DNA of 64,000 bases from Kibdelosporangium persicum. GTDB lineage: Bacteria > Actinomycetota > Actinomycetes > Mycobacteriales > Pseudonocardiaceae. The stretch covers positions 1-64,000 of the forward strand of contig NZ_JAAATY010000007.1 in assembly GCF_013280595.1 (NCBI RefSeq). Direction: 5' to 3'. A program made the translations under genes and the position numbers. Shown here piece by piece: positions 34,996 through 47,975 of the stretch; the first letter of the stretch is position 1; each line of letters begins with the position of its first letter. The notes below the pieces were generated by a model. That model did no database searches, had not been told where the DNA came from, and saw only the letters and a list, made by a program, of their open reading frames with translations.

Positions 34996-35985
34996 ATGTT
35001 CGGCATCATCCGGCCTTGTCGTCACCGGCTGTCCGCGCGCCTGCACGAGTCGTGGCTCGCCCACCTCTGCGGGCTCTGCCTGGCACTGCGTGACGACCAT
35101 GGTCAACTGGCCAGAACGGTCACCAACTACGACGGCTTGGTGATCTCGGCGCTGGTCGAGGCGCAGTCGGCGGGCGAGGCACGGCGGACCGCCGGACCGT
35201 GCCCGCTGCGCGCGATGCGGTCCGCTTCCGTCGCGCAAGGCGACGGGGCGAGGCTGGCCGCTTCGGTCTCGTTGGTGCTGGCCTCGGCGAAAATGACCGA
35301 CCACGTCGCCGACGGCGATGGGGTGGCCGGACGTCCCGGCATGTCCGTCGTGGCGCGGAAAGTCGCCGCCCGATGGGCTTCGCAGGGTGCGTCCTCCGGT
35401 TCAGCGGTCGGTTTCGACACCGATGTGCTGACCGACGCTGTCTCGAGGCAGTCGGCCGTCGAGACGACAGCGGGTCATCTGCTGGACGCGACCGAGCCGA
35501 CGGAGTCCGCGGCTGCCGCAGCCTTCGCGCACACGGCCGTGGTGAGCGGCCGGCCCGCGAACGCGGCGCCGCTGTCGGAGGTCGGGCGCTTGTTCGGGCG
35601 GATCGCCCACACCGTCGACGCCGTGGAGGATCTCGCGGCGGACGAGGCCGCTGGGGCGTGGAACCCGTTGACCGCCACCGGCACTTCCGTTGCTGAGGCA
35701 CGTGAGCACTGTGAGGAGGCCTTGCTCGGGATGCGGCTGGCGCTCGACGAGGTGGACTTCGTCGATGATGGGCTTGTCCGGGTTCTTCTGGTCGACGAGG
35801 TGGACCGCGCCGTCCATCGGGCGTTCGCGCACAGGGGGAAGCGGCCCCGCGGCAAGAAGGAAAAGAAGAAGGACGTGGACAAGTGGTCCGCGTCGCACGG
35901 CGAGGACATCGGGTGGGGGTCGGCCGACGCCAGGGCGGGCCGGGGCTGTTGCGCGCACTGTGACTGCTGCGACTGCTCCTGCTAG
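34996..35985 (+). CDS. DUF5685-family protein with Cys-rich tail
   Basis: 329 residues from ATG 34996, with GGGGGAGG eight bases upstream. The N-terminal [35 protein letters not shown] has the conserved cysteines of the DUF5685 family, and a helical body follows. The end is basic ([12 protein letters not shown]) and then strongly cysteine-rich ([10 protein letters not shown]), which suggests metal binding. The function is unknown. Its TAG stop shares the four bases CTAG (35982-35985) with the convergent SUKH-like gene. Confidence 0.85.
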   Translation: MFGIIRPCRHRLSARLHESWLAHLCGLCLALRDDHGQLARTVTNYDGLVISALVEAQSAGEARRTAGPCPLRAMRSASVAQGDGARLAASVSLVLASAKMTDHVADGDGVAGRPGMSVVARKVAARWASQGASSGSAVGFDTDVLTDAVSRQSAVETTAGHLLDATEPTESAAAAAFAHTAVVSGRPANAAPLSEVGRLFGRIAHTVDAVEDLAADEAAGAWNPLTATGTSVAEAREHCEEALLGMRLALDEVDFVDDGLVRVLLVDEVDRAVHRAFAHRGKRPRGKKEKKKDVDKWSASHGEDIGWGSADARAGRGCCAHCDCCDCSC

Positions 35986-36539
35986 CAGTAGCCGAGCGGT
36001 TCCAAGAACGGCTTGACCCATACGTCGAATCGAGCGCCGTACTCGCGCTGTGCCGCCGTGACGACAGCGGCTGGGTCCGTGGTCGGCTCCAGGCCGAATC
36101 GCGTGCGAACCCAGTCGACGAAGGCTTCGTGACCGCCGCTGGGTTCGTGGTCGCCGTATGCCTCGTACGACACCTCGTCGTGGCCGATCAGGGGATCCAC
36201 ATCGCAGGTGAGCAACCGGAACAACTCGGGCAGATCCCGCGCGACGACGTGCTCGCCGCCCTCGTCCCCCAGGGCGATGATGGGCAGCGCGGCCAGGTCG
36301 TCGCGGTCGTCGACGCGCCAGAGCGCGTAGTTCGAGCCGGAACCGTTGGCCATGGCGAAGATGATCAACCGGCTCAGGAACTCCGGGTCGGTGAGGCCGA
36401 GCGCCTCGAACGACATCCGGTCGCCGTACTCCACCAGTTCGAAGCCACGGGACAGGAAGTGGCTGCCGGTCCGCTCCTGCAGCGCGGCCAGCTCGTTGAG
36501 CTCAGGGACGGGGCTGTACACGGCGAGCCATCGTCCCAC
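35982..36539 (-). CDS. SUKH/SMI1-KNR4-like protein
   Basis: 185 residues, no signal. The middle region ([53 protein letters not shown]) has the typical SUKH-fold strand pattern, seen in immunity proteins of polymorphic toxin systems and in housekeeping relatives. No toxin is adjacent; the RHS gene is 26 kb away. It overlaps the DUF5685 stop by 4 bases and is divergent from uvrB. The family call is moderate. Confidence 0.65.
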   Translation of the reverse strand: MGRWLAVYSPVPELNELAALQERTGSHFLSRGFELVEYGDRMSFEALGLTDPEFLSRLIIFAMANGSGSNYALWRVDDRDDLAALPIIALGDEGGEHVVARDLPELFRLLTCDVDPLIGHDEVSYEAYGDHEPSGGHEAFVDWVRTRFGLEPTTDPAAVVTAAQREYGARFDVWVKPFLEPLGYC

Positions 36540-36604
36540 CTGTCACACCAGTCGCACGTGTCGGCCCCGGCCTGCGCCGATGCGGAATTGTCGGTGGGTG
36601 GTCG

Positions 36605-36617
36605 TACAGTCTTTCGC
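36605..36617 (+). promoter_or_regulatory. -10 element of uvrB, leaderless arrangement
   Basis: TACAGT (36605-36610) is followed by seven bases and the GTG at 36618. No ribosome site is present. No LexA-type palindrome was seen near it. Confidence 0.45.
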
Positions 36618-38792
<2,175 letters not shown>

Positions 38793-38803
38793 CCGGAGCG
38801 AAG

Positions 38804-39142
38804 TCAGCGCTGGACGGTGTCGGACACCTTCTTGGGCACGCACATGCGCCACGCGTCGATGACGAGTTCGCGCATTTCCGGCTCGTCGAGCGCGGACAAG
38901 TGCACCTGGACCCAGTTGAACCGCTCGTCCGACTTCGACGGCGGGAAGAACTTCGCCGGCCCGGACGCGATCAGCGCGTCCCGTTCCTCCTTGGGATACG
39001 CGAATCCCATGGAGGTCTCGTCACGGGACAGCGCGACGTACACGATCTGCCCGACGCGGAACTTGACGCGGTCGCGCACGACTGCCTCGTACGACCGAGG
39101 CAACGACAGCGCGACCGCGCGAATCTGCTCAACGGTGACCAT
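38804..39142 (-). CDS. MmcQ/YjbR-family protein
   Basis: 112 residues with the CyaY-like fold pattern of the MmcQ/YjbR family: VEQIRAVALSLPRSYEAVVRDRVKFRVGQIVYVAL, then MGFAYPKEERDALIAS and WVQVHLSALDEPEMRELVIDAWRMCVPK. Members are thought to bind DNA, but the role is not established. It lies 54 bases downstream of argG on the same strand and is convergent with uvrB, with 11 bases between stops. Confidence 0.85.
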   Translation of the reverse strand: MVTVEQIRAVALSLPRSYEAVVRDRVKFRVGQIVYVALSRDETSMGFAYPKEERDALIASGPAKFFPPSKSDERFNWVQVHLSALDEPEMRELVIDAWRMCVPKKVSDTVQR

Positions 39143-39196
39143 TCCGGCAAGCTACCCAACGGGTCCGGCACTCGTCGGGTAGCCGCGGGTCACAGG

Positions 39197-41181
<1,985 letters not shown>

Positions 41182-41196
41182 CACGAGCCGGGAACC

Positions 41197-41688
41197 TCAC
41201 GGCCGGTCCCCGGCACGCCGGACGACGTTCATCTCCTGCCGGCAGCGCCACACCTGGCCGTCCGACGAGATGACGTTGCGCCAGTGGAACGACTCCGCGG
41301 TGATCGACGAGAAGATCCACCGCACGAGACGCCCGTCGGCCTGCTGGCCGGACAGCACGATCTCCGCGCCTTCCTGCCGGGCGACGAACTGCTGCACGTA
41401 CCCGGACGCCGGTCCGATCCACGTCGAGCGCCACGCGGAGATCCGGGGGTCGTAGAACCGCACTGTCATCCCGTACTCACGGCCGGGCACGATCCACACG
41501 TCCTGGATCGCCCGGCCCTGCAACGCCCAGCCGAAGTGCCATTCGCCGGTCATGGTCCGGGTCGTGCCGTCCTCGAAATGGTCGGTGACCTCGACGTCCC
41601 ACGAGCCGGCGAACTGGCCGAACAGCATCAGCTCCGCCGCGTGCTCCGGATGCGGCCCCTCGGCCGCCACGATCTCCGCGATGTTCAT
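41197..41688 (-). CDS. DUF1579-like hypothetical protein
   Basis: 163 residues. The pattern FGQFAGSWDVEVTDHFEDGTTRTMTGEWHFGWALQGRAIQDVWIVPG, followed by VRFYDPRISAWRSTWIGPASGYVQQFVARQEGAEIVLSG, is that of small lipocalin-like beta-barrel proteins grouped as DUF1579. The function is unknown. ATG 41688 was chosen as the start. It lies 26 bases after the NmrA-like oxidoreductase on the same strand and is probably cotranscribed, under the SigJ-type promoter at 42507. Confidence 0.7.
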   Translation of the reverse strand: MNIAEIVAAEGPHPEHAAELMLFGQFAGSWDVEVTDHFEDGTTRTMTGEWHFGWALQGRAIQDVWIVPGREYGMTVRFYDPRISAWRSTWIGPASGYVQQFVARQEGAEIVLSGQQADGRLVRWIFSSITAESFHWRNVISSDGQVWRCRQEMNVVRRAGDRP

Positions 41689-41714
41689 GGCCCGAATCCT
41701 GCGGACCGCGGCGG

Positions 41715-42470
41715 TCAGTGTCTTGAAGATCCTTGCACCCGCTCGGCGAGGAAGTCCTCCCAGGTGCGAGTGCCCCTGGGGCCGTCGAGCGTCAGGTTGT
41801 CCCCGGCCCGGTAGGCCTTGCCCGCCTTGCCGGGAATCCTGACCGGCAGCTTCGGCCGGCGCTTCCCCGCTGCCCCGAGGTAGCCGGTGATCAGCTCGCG
41901 CATCTCGTACTCGCGGGGACCGGCGAGTTCCGGCACGAGTCCCGCGGGCTGCCCGAGCGTCAGTTCGACGAGACGGGCGGCGACATCTCGGGCGTCCACG
42001 GGCTGCAGGCGCATGCCGGGCGCGGGGACGACCGGCAGTTTGGCCATGGCGGTGACCATCTTGAGCACGAGGTCGTGGAACTGGGCGGCGCGCAGGATCG
42101 TCCACGGCACACCCGAGTCCCTGATCGCCTGCTCGGCGTCCAGTTGCGACCGCAGCCACGCCAGCGGTACCCGGTCCGCGCCGATCACCGAGATGAACAC
42201 GACGTGCTGGACGTCCTTGGCCGCCGCCATGAGGTTGCGGGTCGCGATGTCGTCACCCTTGGTGCTGCCCGCGAGGTGCAGGATCGTCGACACCCCGTCC
42301 AGCGCTTCGGTGATGCCGGTTCCGGCAAGCAGGTCACCGGTCACGTACTCGACGCCGTCCTGGGCAGGCTGGGCGTTGCGGCTGAGAATCCGCACCTTCT
42401 GGCCCGCTTCGAGCAACAGCGGGGTGACGTGCCGTCCCAGGGTGCCGGTGCCGCCGGTGAGCAGGATCAT
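41715..42470 (-). CDS. NmrA-like NAD(P)-binding oxidoreductase (atypical SDR)
   Basis: 251 residues from ATG 42470, preceded at 6 bases by GAGGAG. The nucleotide-binding motif TGGTGTLGRHV is at residues 5-15. Segments DGVEYVTGDLLAGTGITEALDGVSTILHLAGS and HVVFISVIGADRVPLAWLRSQLDAEQAI follow, typical of NmrA/SDR_a5 proteins. It may reduce a small metabolite or act as a redox sensor. It is divergent from a SigJ-type sigma gene, and a matching promoter precedes it, an arrangement known for ECF41 sigma factors. Confidence 0.9.
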   Translation of the reverse strand: MILLTGGTGTLGRHVTPLLLEAGQKVRILSRNAQPAQDGVEYVTGDLLAGTGITEALDGVSTILHLAGSTKGDDIATRNLMAAAKDVQHVVFISVIGADRVPLAWLRSQLDAEQAIRDSGVPWTILRAAQFHDLVLKMVTAMAKLPVVPAPGMRLQPVDARDVAARLVELTLGQPAGLVPELAGPREYEMRELITGYLGAAGKRRPKLPVRIPGKAGKAYRAGDNLTLDGPRGTRTWEDFLAERVQGSSRH

Positions 42471-42506
42471 CGTTACTCCTCGTTCGATCTGTGCGTTCAT
42501 AGGGGT

Positions 42507-42533
42507 GACCCGCGGCGAGAAGGGAATGTGACA
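42507..42533 (-). promoter_or_regulatory. Probable ECF41-type promoter of the NmrA-like gene
   Basis: On the minus strand TGTCACA (42527-42533), 16 bases, then GGTC (42507-42510). ECF41-group sigma factors are reported to use TGTCACA, 16 bases, CGTC. It faces away from the sigma gene at 42536 and toward its divergent neighbour. Confidence 0.65.
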
Positions 42534-42535
42534 GC

Positions 42536-43378
42536 GTGGACGCCGGACTTTTCGAGCAGCACCGATCACGGCTGCGTGCGGTGGCCTACCGGATGCTGGG
42601 TTCGGCGGCCGAGGCCGAGGACGCGGTGCAGGACGCCTGGTTGCGCGCGGACCGCGCCGACACCAGCGACGTGGCGAACCTCGGCGCCTGGTTGACCACG
42701 GTCGTCGCCCGGGTGTGCCTGAACATGCTGCGATCACGGGAGCAACGCCGTGAGGATTCGTTCGACATCGAGGTGGTCGCGCAGGAGACGCCTGAACAAG
42801 AGGCGGAGCTCGCCGACTCGGTGGGGCTTGCGATGCTCGTCGTGCTGGACAGGCTGACGCCCGCCGAACGGCTCGCGTTCGTGCTGCACGACATGTTCGC
42901 CGTGCCGTTCGACGACATCGCGCCCATGATCGAGAAGTCCACGGCGGCGACCCGCCAGCTCGCCAGCCGGGCCCGCCGCCGGGTGCGGGGTGCGGAACAC
43001 AAGCCTGACCTCGTCAGGCAACGCGAGGTGGCCGAGGCGTATCTGGCGGCCACCCGCGGCGGGGATTTCGAAGCCCTGGTCACGTTGCTCGACCCGGACG
43101 TGGTGCTCCGGGCGGACGCGGCGGCCCTGCCGATGGGCAGGCCGGTCGTGATCAGCGGGGCGAGCCCGGTGGCCAGGAGCGCGATGGCGTCCGCGGGCCG
43201 GGCGATGGTCACCGAGGTGGCGCTGGTGAACGGCTCCGCCGGGCTGGTGATGGCGGTGGGCGGCAGGCTCGCCGTGGCGCTCGTGTTCACGTTCGCCGGC
43301 GGCCTGATCACCGAGATCGACGTGATCGGCGACCGCGACCGGCTGGCCGGCCTGGACATCGCGGTGGCGGGCGTTTAA
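42536..43378 (+). CDS. SigJ-type ECF sigma factor with C-terminal SnoaL-like domain
   Basis: 280 residues, GTG start with AGAAGGGA upstream. Sigma region 2 (FEQHRSRLRAVAYRMLGSAAEAEDAVQDAWLRA) and region 4 (LDRLTPAERLAFVLHDMFAVPFDDIAPMIEKSTAATRQLASRARRRV) are clear. From about 165 a SnoaL-like fold (AYLAATRGGDFEALVTLLDPDVVLRAD) replaces a separate anti-sigma factor. The WLPEP linker and DGGG motifs described for classical ECF41 are not seen, so it is a divergent member. The divergent NmrA-like gene carries a fitting promoter. Confidence 0.92.
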   Translation: MDAGLFEQHRSRLRAVAYRMLGSAAEAEDAVQDAWLRADRADTSDVANLGAWLTTVVARVCLNMLRSREQRREDSFDIEVVAQETPEQEAELADSVGLAMLVVLDRLTPAERLAFVLHDMFAVPFDDIAPMIEKSTAATRQLASRARRRVRGAEHKPDLVRQREVAEAYLAATRGGDFEALVTLLDPDVVLRADAAALPMGRPVVISGASPVARSAMASAGRAMVTEVALVNGSAGLVMAVGGRLAVALVFTFAGGLITEIDVIGDRDRLAGLDIAVAGV

Positions 43379-43462
43379 TACGTAAAACCTGTCCTGTTGT
43401 CAGGGTTGTCCCGGTTGTCGTGGTGCGGTTGGCTCGCGGGAAAGGACGACAACGGAGTTGCG

Positions 43463-46030
43463 ATGCGGAAAACCCTTGCGCTCGTCGGAGTGCTGACTCT
43501 GCTGCCCCTGCCGGCCCAGGCTGAGACCCCGGCCCAGGCCCTGACCGCGAATGTCGTGCACGATCCCGCGAAGGGCACGTTCTCGCTGTCCGTTCAGCGG
43601 GACGGCCGGACAGTGGTGTTGCCGAGCCCGCTCGGGATCAGGACCGCGACGGCGGATCTGACCAGTGGACTGAGACAAGTCGCCCGCTCGACCAGGACGG
43701 TCTCGGAAAAGTACCGGATGACCACGGGAAAACGCCTCGACCGAACCGTCCGGCACACCGAGACGCGGTATTCCCTTTCCGGCGCTGGAAACGCGCGCTT
43801 CGACCTGGTGGTGCGCGTTGCGGAGGACGGCGTGGCGTACCGGTACGAACTGCCGGAGCCGACGGACGTGCTCAGCGAAGCGTCGGCGTTCGCGATTCCC
43901 GCGGAGGCGAATGCCTGGCTGATGCCGTACAACCCGCAGCACGAGAACCGCAGGTTCCGGACGACCGCCGGTGCCGCGGCGGTGGGGGAATACGGCAACC
44001 CGTCGCTCTTCCAGGTGGGCGAGGACTTCGTCCTGCTCACCGAGTCCAATGTGGATGGCCGGTATGCCGGCAGCTCGCTGCGGCACACCGGCGGCGGGAC
44101 TTACCAGGTCCAGCTGAAGGACCAGCGGGTGACCGGGGCGCGGATCGGCCCGTGGCGCACGGTGATCGTCGGCGACCTGGCGGGCGTGACCGAGTCGACG
44201 CTGGTGGACGATCTCGCCGAGCCGTCCCGGATCGCGGACACCTCGTGGATCAGGCCGGGCAAGGTCGCGTGGTCCTGGCTGTCGGAGCACAGCAGCCCGC
44301 GTGACTTCGAGCGGCAGAAGGTCTATGTGGACTTCGCCGCCCGCAACGGCTGGCCCTACGTGCTGGTCGACGAGGGCTGGAGCGACAAGTGGGTGCCCGA
44401 GCTGACCCGGTACGCCCGGGCCAAGGGCGTGGACATCCTGCTGTGGTTCCACTGGAACCAGCTGGACACCGCCGCCGAACGGCAGACCATGTTGCCTCTG
44501 CTGCAACGGTGGGGCGTCAAGGGCGTCAAGGTGGACTTCATGGAGTCCGACAGCCAGTCGCGCTACCAGTTCTACGACGCGATCCTGGCCGACACCGCGC
44601 AGCGCAAGCTGATGATCAACTTCCACGGCTCGACCATCCCGCACGGCCTGGCCAGGACGTGGCCGCACCTGCTGACCATGGAGGCGGTGCACGGCGCCGA
44701 GCAGTTGCCGCTGCCGGACGGCAACCCGATCCAGCCGTTCACGCGCAACGTGGTCGGGTCGATGGACTTCACGCCGGTCTCGCTGGAAGTCGGCCCGAAG
44801 GTCACGTCGATCGGTCACGAGATCGCGCTGCCCGTGGTCTTCGAGTCGGGCTGGACCCACTTCGCCGACAAACCCGAGGCGTACGACCGTTATCCGGAAG
44901 CGCTGAGGTTCCTCAACCAGGTGCCGACCGTCTGGCACCAGACTGAAGTGGCCGGCGGATATCCGGGGGAGACGGCGGTTTTCGCCAGGCGCAACGGCGA
45001 TCGGTGGTTCGTCGGCGGAATCGCGGTCGGTGACGCGCGGACGTTGACCGCACCGCTGAGCTTCCTCGGTGCGGGACCTTGGCTCGTGGAGACGATCCGC
45101 GACAACGGCGGCCGCGATGACGTGGTCCGGTCGACGGCCCGGATGTCCTCCTCCGACACGCTTTCCGTGCGGGTACCGGCCAACGGCGGCTTCACCGCCG
45201 TCATCTGCCCGGCGACACAGGGCACAACCACGTGCTACAAGCCGATTCCGCAGGTGCCGCAGACGTCCCTCACCGTCACGCCGACCACATCGGTGACCGC
45301 GGAGCCCGGGTCGAGCTTCGAGGTGACCGGGTCGTTCACGGTCAGCTCGACCCGTCCGGTGATGGACGTTGAGCTCAAGCCGTCGGTGCCGGACGGCTGG
45401 ACCGTGACCGGCAACCCGGTGACCACAAGGGTTCTGCGGCAGGGTGAAGTCCTCAGTGGCCGGTGGACCGTTCACGTGCCCGCCGGCGCGCGGCCGGGTG
45501 GCTTCGAGGTGCCGGTCGCCGCGGAGTACCTGGTGCCCGACTTCCCGCGGGTGCACGTCGCCAAGGCAGTCCGCGGCCTGGTTCCCCTGACCGGCCAGGC
45601 GTACGTCAGCGACCTGTCGTTCGACAGCGCCACCAACGGCTGGGGACCGGTCGAGCGGGACATGTCCAACGGCGAATCGGGCGGAGGTGACGGGCGCCCG
45701 TTGAGCATCGCCGGAACCCAGTACACCAAGGGGCTCGGGGTGCACGCGGAGTCCGAAGTGGTGATCTCGCTCGGCGGCACGTGCCGGACGTTCACCGCCA
45801 AGGCAGGCATGGACGACGAGACGACGTCACCCGGTTCCTCGGCGTTCCAGGTCATCGGAGACGGCCGCGTGCTGCACCAGACCGGTGTCCTGCGAACCGG
45901 CGACGCGCCCGTGGCCCTGACCGTGGCCCTGACCGGAGTGCGGGTGCTCGCCCTGAAGGTGACCGACGGCGGCGACGGCAAGAACTTCGACCACGCCGAC
46001 TGGGCCGAAGCCCACTTGACCTGCTCGTGA
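43463..46030 (+). CDS. Secreted GH97 glycosidase with NEW3 and NPCBM domains
   Basis: 855 residues. A Sec signal peptide (residues 1-20, LALVGVLTLLPLPAQA) precedes the GH97 N-terminal beta domain (about 25-265), the catalytic barrel (about 270-530) and a C-terminal beta domain. In the barrel KVDFMESD (Asp near 358) fits the nucleophile of retaining GH97 alpha-galactosidases, and TMEAVHGAEQ follows. An NPCBM-associated NEW3 domain (about 630-715) and an NPCBM carbohydrate-binding domain (about 725-855, VSDLSFDSATNGWGPVERDMSNG) end the protein. The substrate is probably an alpha-galactoside. The last codon plus stop, tcg TGA, belongs to palindromic repeat copy 3. Confidence 0.92.
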   Translation: MRKTLALVGVLTLLPLPAQAETPAQALTANVVHDPAKGTFSLSVQRDGRTVVLPSPLGIRTATADLTSGLRQVARSTRTVSEKYRMTTGKRLDRTVRHTETRYSLSGAGNARFDLVVRVAEDGVAYRYELPEPTDVLSEASAFAIPAEANAWLMPYNPQHENRRFRTTAGAAAVGEYGNPSLFQVGEDFVLLTESNVDGRYAGSSLRHTGGGTYQVQLKDQRVTGARIGPWRTVIVGDLAGVTESTLVDDLAEPSRIADTSWIRPGKVAWSWLSEHSSPRDFERQKVYVDFAARNGWPYVLVDEGWSDKWVPELTRYARAKGVDILLWFHWNQLDTAAERQTMLPLLQRWGVKGVKVDFMESDSQSRYQFYDAILADTAQRKLMINFHGSTIPHGLARTWPHLLTMEAVHGAEQLPLPDGNPIQPFTRNVVGSMDFTPVSLEVGPKVTSIGHEIALPVVFESGWTHFADKPEAYDRYPEALRFLNQVPTVWHQTEVAGGYPGETAVFARRNGDRWFVGGIAVGDARTLTAPLSFLGAGPWLVETIRDNGGRDDVVRSTARMSSSDTLSVRVPANGGFTAVICPATQGTTTCYKPIPQVPQTSLTVTPTTSVTAEPGSSFEVTGSFTVSSTRPVMDVELKPSVPDGWTVTGNPVTTRVLRQGEVLSGRWTVHVPAGARPGGFEVPVAAEYLVPDFPRVHVAKAVRGLVPLTGQAYVSDLSFDSATNGWGPVERDMSNGESGGGDGRPLSIAGTQYTKGLGVHAESEVVISLGGTCRTFTAKAGMDDETTSPGSSAFQVIGDGRVLHQTGVLRTGDAPVALTVALTGVRVLALKVTDGGDGKNFDHADWAEAHLTCS

Positions 46031-46070
46031 GTGTTTATCCGTGTTCTAACCCTGATAAACACTCACGAGA
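46024..46070. repeat. Palindromic hairpin repeat, copy 3
   Basis: ctcgtgagtgtttat and ataaacactcacgag flank the loop ccgtgttctaaccctg. The left arm contains the TGA of the GH97 gene (46028-46030). The right arm, read on the other strand, contains the TGA of the convergent ligase gene (46063-46065). Confidence 0.93.
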
Positions 46071-47439
46071 GGGCTGAGGTGTAGCGCTGGGGTTTGGTGT
46101 CCTGGGCGAGGTCGTCGAGGGTGATCCTGGCCGGGACGTCGCCCATCAGGGACGTCAGTGCACGAGCGATCACGTCCGGGTCAGGGGCGCCCGTCTCGTG
46201 CACTGACAACGTCAACGCACGGTCCTCGCCCTGGTGCAGTCGCCAGGCGACCAGGCCGAGCGGTGACAGCACGTGGGTGATCTCGATGGAGTTGACCCAG
46301 GAGCCGTCGGTCCGCTGGTACCGGACCGGTGCGCGGCCGTCCAGGCCGACCAGGACAGGGCCATGCCGCCACTCCAGCGCGGCATGGTCACCGGTTCGGT
46401 ACCGCAGCAACGGAAGCAGCGGGTTCTCGCCGCAGGTCACGGTGATCTCGCCGGTCACGCCGGGCTCGCAGCGTCTGCCGTCCTCGTCGAGGATCTCCAC
46501 GTAGAGCCTGCGCGGCAGGATTCGGTGCACGTCGTGGTCACGCCACGAGATCAGCCCGGCCTCGGTGATGCCGTACAGGTCGATCACCGGACACGCGAAG
46601 CGTTCCTCCAGGTGCCGTCCCACGGTGTCGCTGAGCGACATCGCGCCGCTGATCACCGCCTTCGGCTTGTGCGTGAGCGGTAGTTCGGCCAGCGCGGCGA
46701 GCGAGATCGGGTTGCCGGTGTACACCTCCGGCCGGCAACTGTCCAGGAAGGACACACGGTCCGCCGGGTTCCGCCAGCCGGACGGGTCCATGTTGATCTT
46801 CACGATCCCGGCGCCGCCGAGATAACCGGAGACCGAGGCGAACTGGTACGCGACCGGCTGCGCGTAGACGTTCACCAGCGACACCCGCGACGACCCGCCG
46901 GCCATCGCGACGCCGTGCCTGGCCAGCACGTACTCGATCACCGGCAGGTCGAGGGCGGTGAACTCCGGGCTCATCGGCACGGTCGCGGCCGGTCCGCGCG
47001 AGCCGGACGTCTGGTACACGATCAGATCGTCGAGGTCCGCGTCGTCCGGAACGCACTCGAACGCCCGGGAAAGCAGGTCGAGCCGGTCGGTCACCGGAAC
47101 GTCGGCCAGCTTGGCGGGCCGCGACTTCCCGCGGTAGCGCGGCACGGTCCGGTAGACCCGCGTGATCAGCTCGTCGACCCACGGCGGTTCCTCAGTAGAC
47201 GTCCAGCCGTGGTATCCGTCCCGCAGAGTGTCCTGATAGGACTTGAGACGGTCCACCGACGCCTGTGTCAACCGGTCGCCGCACGCGTGGTTGTACAACG
47301 GAGCCGCCGGGTGTTCACGCAGCCGCGTGAGCATGGCCCGACCGCCTTCGGTCAGCAACGGCCAGCGTTCCGCGTCGGTCAACGCGGTCGCGGCCATCGG
47401 CACGTAGTCCGGGACGGGATAGTCGTCACGCATGGTCAC
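46063..47439 (-). CDS. PaaK-like adenylate-forming ligase
   Basis: 458 residues, GTG start overlapping the upstream stop as GTGA. The adenylation motifs are present: YQTSGSRGPAATVPMS (about 140-155, the A3 loop), DLYGITEAGL (near 285, A5), LLRYRTGD (near 340, A7) and a late DTKPQRYTS that can supply the A10 lysine. The length matches phenylacetate-CoA ligase/coenzyme F390 synthetase relatives (about 430-450). It should activate a carboxylic acid as acyl-AMP and transfer it to CoA or another acceptor. It is the last gene of the MoxR-VWA cassette, which is not a usual setting for this family. Confidence 0.85.
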   Translation of the reverse strand: MTMRDDYPVPDYVPMAATALTDAERWPLLTEGGRAMLTRLREHPAAPLYNHACGDRLTQASVDRLKSYQDTLRDGYHGWTSTEEPPWVDELITRVYRTVPRYRGKSRPAKLADVPVTDRLDLLSRAFECVPDDADLDDLIVYQTSGSRGPAATVPMSPEFTALDLPVIEYVLARHGVAMAGGSSRVSLVNVYAQPVAYQFASVSGYLGGAGIVKINMDPSGWRNPADRVSFLDSCRPEVYTGNPISLAALAELPLTHKPKAVISGAMSLSDTVGRHLEERFACPVIDLYGITEAGLISWRDHDVHRILPRRLYVEILDEDGRRCEPGVTGEITVTCGENPLLPLLRYRTGDHAALEWRHGPVLVGLDGRAPVRYQRTDGSWVNSIEITHVLSPLGLVAWRLHQGEDRALTLSVHETGAPDPDVIARALTSLMGDVPARITLDDLAQDTKPQRYTSALS

Positions 47440-47975
47440 ACCTGGCTGTACCGGGCGGCCGCCTCGCGGGCCCGTTCCGCTTCCATCGCCTTGCGCACCG
47501 CCGCGGCCCGCTGCTCGGCGGCCTTGGTCGCCTCAAGCACCTCGTACCGGCGCACACTGTCTACTGTAGCCAAACGGTCCGCTGCCTGTTTGGCCGTTTC
47601 CCCTTCCGGCATCACCTCGAGCGCCAGCATGGCCAGCCGGGCGAGCTCCTCCCGGCGGTCCGGATCGGTGACGAACCGCCGTGGCTCGACCAGACCGGCC
47701 AACGGCGGCAGCGTTCCGGTCATGAATTCCAGCACCCGGGCGCGATCCATCACCTCGCGGAACGGTTCGTCCGCCAGCAGCCAGCAACTGATCAGCACAA
47801 GCTGACGCCACCGGGCATCCATGCTGTGGAACCGCTCGGCACTCTGGGCGTTGAGACCCGGACGGCCCGCGGCGGTCAGCACGTCCGAAAGCACCGCGGC
47901 AACGGACGCGTGCTCGCTGAAGAAGTCGTTCGGCGTCTCGCTCAGGCGCCGGGTCAGCCGGGACAGGGCGATCAC
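47436..47975 (-). CDS. Small helical protein of the MoxR-VWA cassette
   Basis: 179 residues from GTG 47975, which overlaps the VWA-gene stop as GTGA; its own stop overlaps the ligase start in the same way. The N-terminal part (LSRLTRRLSETPNDFFSEHASVAAVLSDVL) is helical. The C-terminal 50 residues (VDSVRRYEVLEATKAAEQRAAAVRKAMEAERAREAAARYSQV) should form a coiled coil. I do not recognise the family. Its place between the metallopeptidase-VWA protein and the ligase suggests an adaptor that joins them. Confidence 0.8.
   Translation of the reverse strand: MIALSRLTRRLSETPNDFFSEHASVAAVLSDVLTAAGRPGLNAQSAERFHSMDARWRQLVLISCWLLADEPFREVMDRARVLEFMTGTLPPLAGLVEPRRFVTDPDRREELARLAMLALEVMPEGETAKQAADRLATVDSVRRYEVLEATKAAEQRAAAVRKAMEAERAREAAARYSQV

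Noticed and set aside
35982-36539. SUKH-like protein as immunity for the RHS tip
   Set aside because: It lies about 26 kb from the RHS gene with many unrelated genes between, so no link can be claimed.
36540-36617. LexA-type SOS box ahead of uvrB
   Set aside because: No sequence close to the actinobacterial SOS palindrome was found in this spacer.
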